Shown in pieces: positions 6,221 through 8,260 of a stretch of 8,260 nucleotides of DNA; position 1 is the first letter of the stretch, and the number at the start of each line of letters is the position of its first letter. Origin of the DNA: Hyphomicrobiales bacterium (lineage in GTDB: Bacteria; Pseudomonadota; Alphaproteobacteria; Rhizobiales; Xanthobacteraceae). The position numbers were made by a program, and so were the translations under genes. The stretch is taken from the NCBI GenBank assembly GCA_003164375.1, contig PLTE01000095.1, forward strand, positions 9,404-17,663, written 5' to 3'. A model generated the notes under the pieces. It was not told the origin of the DNA. It saw only the letters and a program-made list of their open reading frames with translations, and did not search any database.

Positions 6221-6430
6221 TTAACCCTTGTCAGCGGCTTTCTCCGTCGTCTCCTTCGCCAATCGCAGCGCCTTCAACCGCGCCATTCTTTCCCGAACGA
6301 GGCGGCTATTGGCCAGATATTCCTGCATCGCCTTGGCGCCGTCCTTGGCGCGCTCTTCTTTTTTGAAATTCGCTTCGGCCCGGGCCTTGGCCTCGGGTGC
6401 CGTACTCGCCAATGGTGCTTTGGAAGCCAA
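6221..6430 (-). CDS. Small charged alpha-helical protein of unknown function (69 residues)
   Basis: I do not recognise a named family. The protein is rich in Ala, Lys, Glu and Arg and is probably almost all helix (AEANFKKEERAKDGAKAMQE, then LANSRLVRERMARLKALRLA, ending KETTEKAADKG). From memory it resembles a group of small basic proteins, often called hypothetical, in Hyphomicrobiales. I chose the TTG at 6428-6430 because AGGAGAGGA lies just upstream at ideal spacing. The frame is open to about 6748, but upstream of the TTG it crosses the vapB operator, start codon and coding region and shows no protein-like pattern. A candidate promoter, TTGATT (6505-6510) and TAATAC (6483-6488) at 16 bases, precedes it, leaving a leader of about 45 bases. 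It is divergent from vapBC and shares a control region with it. There is no signal peptide or membrane helix. Confidence 0.65.
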   Translation of the reverse strand: MASKAPLASTAPEAKARAEANFKKEERAKDGAKAMQEYLANSRLVRERMARLKALRLAKETTEKAADKG

Positions 6431-6482
6431 TTCGTCCTCTCCTGCTGCGCGGAAACCGCGGAAAATGTCCGTTGAACGCCGC

Positions 6483-6510
6483 GTATTACCAGCGACGGGT
6501 CCTAAATCAA
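6483..6510 (-). promoter_or_regulatory. Candidate promoter of the 69-residue gene, carrying a VapB-like half-site
   Basis: On the minus strand TTGATT (6505-6510) and TAATAC (6483-6488) lie 16 bases apart. The -10 is embedded in GGTAATAC (minus strand, 6483-6490), whose core GTAATAC is the same heptamer that forms the arms of the vapBC operator about 100 bases away. Promoter and shared control are inferred. Confidence 0.35.
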
Positions 6511-6563
6511 GCTGGCTAGTAAATAGGTATTGAGGCCGGGAAGCGAAACCCATGGGTATTGCG

Positions 6564-6592
6564 TTGACCGGGCCAAGTCCCGGTATTACTTT
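6564..6592 (+). promoter_or_regulatory. Candidate vapBC promoter
   Basis: TTGACC (6564-6569) is followed after 17 bases by TACTTT (6587-6592). The -10 overlaps the left arm of the operator, so VapBC bound there would exclude polymerase. A start near 6599 would leave a leader of about 20 bases with GAGG five bases before the vapB ATG. Confidence 0.5.
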
Positions 6593-6611
6593 CATGAGAA
6601 AGGTAATACCG
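6581..6611. promoter_or_regulatory. Inverted-repeat operator of vapBC
   Basis: CGGTATTAC (6581-6589) and GTAATACCG (6603-6611) are perfect nine-base inverted arms. Inside them TTTC (6590-6593) faces GAAA (6598-6601), giving a near-continuous palindrome with one extra base. It ends eight bases before the vapB ATG. AbrB-type VapB antitoxins are known to bind palindromes at their own promoter, with VapC as corepressor, so this is the expected autoregulatory site. The symmetry is seen; binding is inferred. Confidence 0.75.
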
Positions 6612-6619
6612 AGGCTGCC

Positions 6620-6883
6620 ATGATCACGACCGTGACTTCCAAAGGACAAGTGACGATCCCCAAGAGCGTGCGCGAAGCTGCCGGAATCAAGCCCGGCGAC
6701 AAAGTCGTTGTCCGCGCCACCGCATCGGGCGGCGTCTATGTCGGCCATCCGGATAAGGCTTCCGAATACGAAGAAAGACTGCGCGCCTTGGCCAAACGGC
6801 GGATCATTCGCGGAATTACCACCGACGAAATCATGGAAATGAGTCGCGGCGAATCAGCCTTATTTCGGCCGAAAAAGAAATGA
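6620..6883 (+). CDS. vapB: VapB-type antitoxin, AbrB/MazE swapped-hairpin family
   Basis: The antitoxin binds and inhibits the VapC toxin and represses its own promoter. The 87 residues begin MITTVTSKGQVTIPKSVREA, a classic SpoVT-AbrB DNA-binding fold (residues 2-45, with AGIKPGDKVVVRATASGGVY). The rest is a C-terminal segment (YEERLRALAKRRIIRGITTD, EIMEMSRGE) that would wrap the toxin; the TTDEIM..(S/T)RG ending is common in VapB proteins of this type. I chose the ATG at 6620-6622, with GAGG five bases upstream, rather than the longer frame from 6530, which runs through the promoter and operator. It overlaps vapC by 4 bases (ATGA), the usual coupling that keeps antitoxin ahead of toxin. Sure of the family; the symbol is generic. 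Confidence 0.92.
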   Translation: MITTVTSKGQVTIPKSVREAAGIKPGDKVVVRATASGGVYVGHPDKASEYEERLRALAKRRIIRGITTDEIMEMSRGESALFRPKKK

Positions 6884-7284
6884 CGCTCGTCGACACGAAT
6901 GTCCTGCTCGACGTACTGACGAACGACCCCAATTGGCTGAGCTGGTCAGTTGCAAATCTTCGCATACAATCAATTAAAGGGCCGCTTCTCATCAATGAAG
7001 TCGTCTACGCGGAAATGGCCGGACTCGTATCAAATGAAGCCGAACTCGATGCATCTGTCCAGCAATTCGATGTAAGGCTCGACCGCGCGCCGAAATCTGC
7101 GCTCTTTCTTGCCGGTGAGACGTTCCGTCGATACCGGCGCATGGGCGGCATTCGCACAGGCGTTCTCGCCGATTTCTTCATTGGCGCGCATGCGCAGGTC
7201 ATCGGCTGTCCGGTGCTCACCCGCGATGTGCGGCGGTATCGGACATATTTTCCCGGCGTCGAGCTCATTACGCCGGCACAATGA
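6880..7284 (+). CDS. vapC: VapC toxin, PIN-domain ribonuclease
   Basis: VapC toxins are Mg-dependent endoribonucleases that cut tRNA or rRNA when freed from VapB, halting translation. The 134-residue protein is normal in length and has the acidic PIN residues in place: D5 in VDTNVLLD, E40/E45 in INEVVYAE, D98 in GVLADFFIGAHA and D116 in LTRDVRRY. It ends with YFPGVELITPAQ, a regular VapC ending. There is no sign of truncation, so the toxin is probably active. The ATG lies inside the vapB stop (ATGA at 6880-6883). Base use is more A/T-rich than in the flanking housekeeping genes, consistent with gain by transfer. The RNA target cannot be told from sequence. Standard reading: a stress or stability module. 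Confidence 0.93.
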   Translation: MTLVDTNVLLDVLTNDPNWLSWSVANLRIQSIKGPLLINEVVYAEMAGLVSNEAELDASVQQFDVRLDRAPKSALFLAGETFRRYRRMGGIRTGVLADFFIGAHAQVIGCPVLTRDVRRYRTYFPGVELITPAQ

Positions 7285-7305
7285 GATCACCCGCGGCATC
7301 GCCCC

Positions 7306-8064
7306 ATGTCCACTCGGCCAAGTGCATTCGAGCAGTTCATGACGTTATTCCGCGAGTTAAAACGCATTGCCGGTACGCCGCAGCGCCTTGTTACCTTTTA
7401 TGATGAAAGTTCAGAACTGCAGTCAGCGATTCAAAATCTTGAAAGCTTTCTCCTCCGAACGGATTTCGAGCGCCGGGCCTTTGCAGGTCGAAAGCTCTTT
7501 CGTCAAGTTCCGGATGGCTTTGAACGAGACTGGAACGAGTATGATGCCGATGGACGGGCATATGCCATCGCGCATTTAGGACTGCGCCACATTTTCCAGG
7601 ATTTAACTTACAAACCTGATGAACATCCGAAGAGTAAAACGTCAAGCATCGATACGCCGGACCCCGAAAGTGACGAAGAATTCAATCCCATCTATCACGC
7701 CGGCGCCGCGGCCCTTCAATTGGGATTAGATTGGCTCCGCGTCGAAATAGATTTGCGCCCTGAATATGGAAATGAGGACGATCAGCGTGTCGCCAACATG
7801 TGTCGCTTAGCCTGCGGCGCTTACGACTACCTCACGAAAACAATTGGCGTCGACCCGTCAGAAATATTCCGCCGTTGGCAGACCGTGCCTCCCTTCTTCA
7901 TGCCGGCAGCTGTTTCCAATAGGCATGGCGATGAAAGAGGGTCGCTCGATGATCTACTTACCGATGCAATTCGCGCATATGTCTGCGGCGCGCCCGCGGC
8001 AGCAATTCGCGTGTGCAGCGGCTCAATTCACAAGACAATAAATTCATACTCGACTATCTTCTAA
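7306..8064 (+). CDS. Protein of unknown function, 252 residues, C-terminus possibly frameshifted
   Basis: I do not recognise a family with confidence. It appears soluble and mostly helical, with no signal peptide or membrane helix. Residues 1-100 hold FYDESSELQSAIQNLESFLL and WNEYDADGRAYAIAHLGLRH. An acidic linker (105-126, PDPESDEE) is followed by a helical middle (127-180) with LQLGLDWLRVEIDLRPEYGN. Near the end, SLDDLLTDAIRAYVCGAPAA-AIRVC resembles the final helices of DUF4145/HEPN-like proteins, but this is a weak impression. After that the reading ends abruptly (NSYSTIF), while another frame continues with FILDYLLTLRTLIQSAR to a stop at 8094-8096, which looks more protein-like. It starts 21 bases after vapC on the same strand, without a clear ribosome site; M12 (7339) is an alternative start. 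Codon use is A/T-rich. Cotranscription with vapBC is possible. Confidence 0.6.
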   Translation: MSTRPSAFEQFMTLFRELKRIAGTPQRLVTFYDESSELQSAIQNLESFLLRTDFERRAFAGRKLFRQVPDGFERDWNEYDADGRAYAIAHLGLRHIFQDLTYKPDEHPKSKTSSIDTPDPESDEEFNPIYHAGAAALQLGLDWLRVEIDLRPEYGNEDDQRVANMCRLACGAYDYLTKTIGVDPSEIFRRWQTVPPFFMPAAVSNRHGDERGSLDDLLTDAIRAYVCGAPAAAIRVCSGSIHKTINSYSTIF

Positions 8065-8085
8065 CATTGAGAACATTGATCCAAT

Positions 8086-8115
8086 CAGCCCGATGACCAA
8101 ACAATCTATCGGCTG
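8086..8115. terminator. Weak stem at the convergent gene ends
   Basis: CAGCC-CGAT (8086-8094) and ATCGGCTG (8108-8115) can pair, with one bulged C, across the ettA stop codon. No T-run follows on either strand. It lies in the short gap between the convergent unknown gene and ettA and might act as a weak two-way terminator. Low certainty. Confidence 0.2.
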
Positions 8116-8260
8116 AACTTCTTATATTTGATACGATGCGGAATGACCGTATCCGTCCCGAGCCGCCGCATCTTGTCCTTCTCGTAGTCCTGGAAATTGC
8201 CCTCGAACCATTCGACGTGGCTGTCGCCCTCGAAAGCGAGGATGTGGGTGGCGATGCGGT
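8106..8260 (-). CDS. ettA: EttA, energy-dependent translational throttle (ABC-F ATPase), C-terminal end (gene runs off the right edge)
   Basis: EttA is a ribosome-associated ABC-F ATPase that binds the E site and gates the first elongation steps according to ATP/ADP level. Only the last 51 codons are here. Reading the minus strand by hand gives RIATHILAFEGDSHVEWFEG, then NFQDYEKDKMRRLGTDTVIP and HRIKYKKFSR with a TAG stop at 8106-8108. THILAFEGDSHVEWFEGNF and the HRIKYK ending are hallmarks of EttA and separate it from Uup and other ABC-F proteins. It is convergent with the unknown gene to its left, 41 bases apart. Its GC-rich composition contrasts with that gene, so the right border of the A/T-rich patch lies near 8100. 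Identity is firm despite the short segment. Confidence 0.93.
   Translation of the reverse strand, partial: RIATHILAFEGDSHVEWFEGNFQDYEKDKMRRLGTDTVIPHRIKYKKFSR

Noticed and set aside
6548..6557. Perfect palindrome ACCCATGGGT near vapB
   Set aside because: Ten-base palindromes are common. It is not related to the GTATTAC arms and no second copy was seen.
6530..6619. 30-residue N-terminal extension of VapB
   Set aside because: It overlaps the inverted-repeat operator and promoter. AbrB homology starts exactly at the ATG at 6620, which has GAGG before it.
6431..6748. N-terminal extension of the 69-residue minus-strand gene to 175 codons
   Set aside because: It would run across the vapB coding start, operator and promoters. 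The sequence is not protein-like, and a strong ribosome site precedes the internal TTG at 6430.
8066..8081. Short direct repeat CATTGA...CATTGA after the unknown gene
   Set aside because: Two six-base copies are too short to support an attachment site or element end; no partner was seen at the left border.

Overview
The window reads as chromosomal DNA of a GC-rich alphaproteobacterium, most likely a member of the Hyphomicrobiales (Bradyrhizobium, Rhodopseudomonas, Xanthobacteraceae and relatives). The grounds are codon use, the style of the MexH/MexI-like efflux proteins, a DEAD-box helicase coupled to an infA gene, and an EttA C-terminus of alphaproteobacterial type. The genus is an inference. 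No rRNA, tRNA, CRISPR array, transposase or phage gene was seen.

Region 1 (1-4060) is a tripartite drug-efflux locus with its regulator. On the minus strand, in order of transcription, lie an OprM/NodT-type outer-membrane lipoprotein channel (1720-3339), a membrane-fusion protein (590-1723, overlapping the previous gene by 4 bases) and the first 192 residues of an RND pump (1-577, continuing off the left edge). A TetR-family regulator (3425-4060, plus) is divergent. The short gap between the two units carries a 26-base imperfect palindrome that is the obvious operator. Presumably the regulator represses the pump, and perhaps itself, until a ligand releases it.

Region 2 (4061-6220) is a minus-strand pair for RNA and translation: an RhlE-type DEAD-box RNA helicase with a long repetitive Arg/Gln/Asn-rich tail (4401-5873), followed after one base by an IF-1 gene (4124-4399). 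A GC-rich hairpin with a T-run ends this unit, convergent with the tetR gene. The helicase is preceded by about 350 gene-free bases that hold several hairpins and a REP-like palindrome.

Region 3 (6221-8064) looks like an accessory patch between two translation loci. It holds a 69-residue charged protein (minus), a vapBC toxin-antitoxin pair (plus) with a clear inverted-repeat operator, and a 252-residue protein of unknown function whose C-terminus may be broken by a frameshift. Base composition here is more A/T-rich; one 60-base line in the unknown gene (7381-7440) is 40% GC by hand count, against 67% in a line of the efflux operon (2281-2340).

Region 4 (8106-8260) is the 3' end of ettA (ABC-F, minus), running off the right edge. 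No clearly new multi-gene system is visible. The most promising items are the unknown gene behind vapBC, a VapB-type half-site shared with the divergent small gene, the helicase/IF-1 coupling with its open second frame, and a possibly leaderless tetR.
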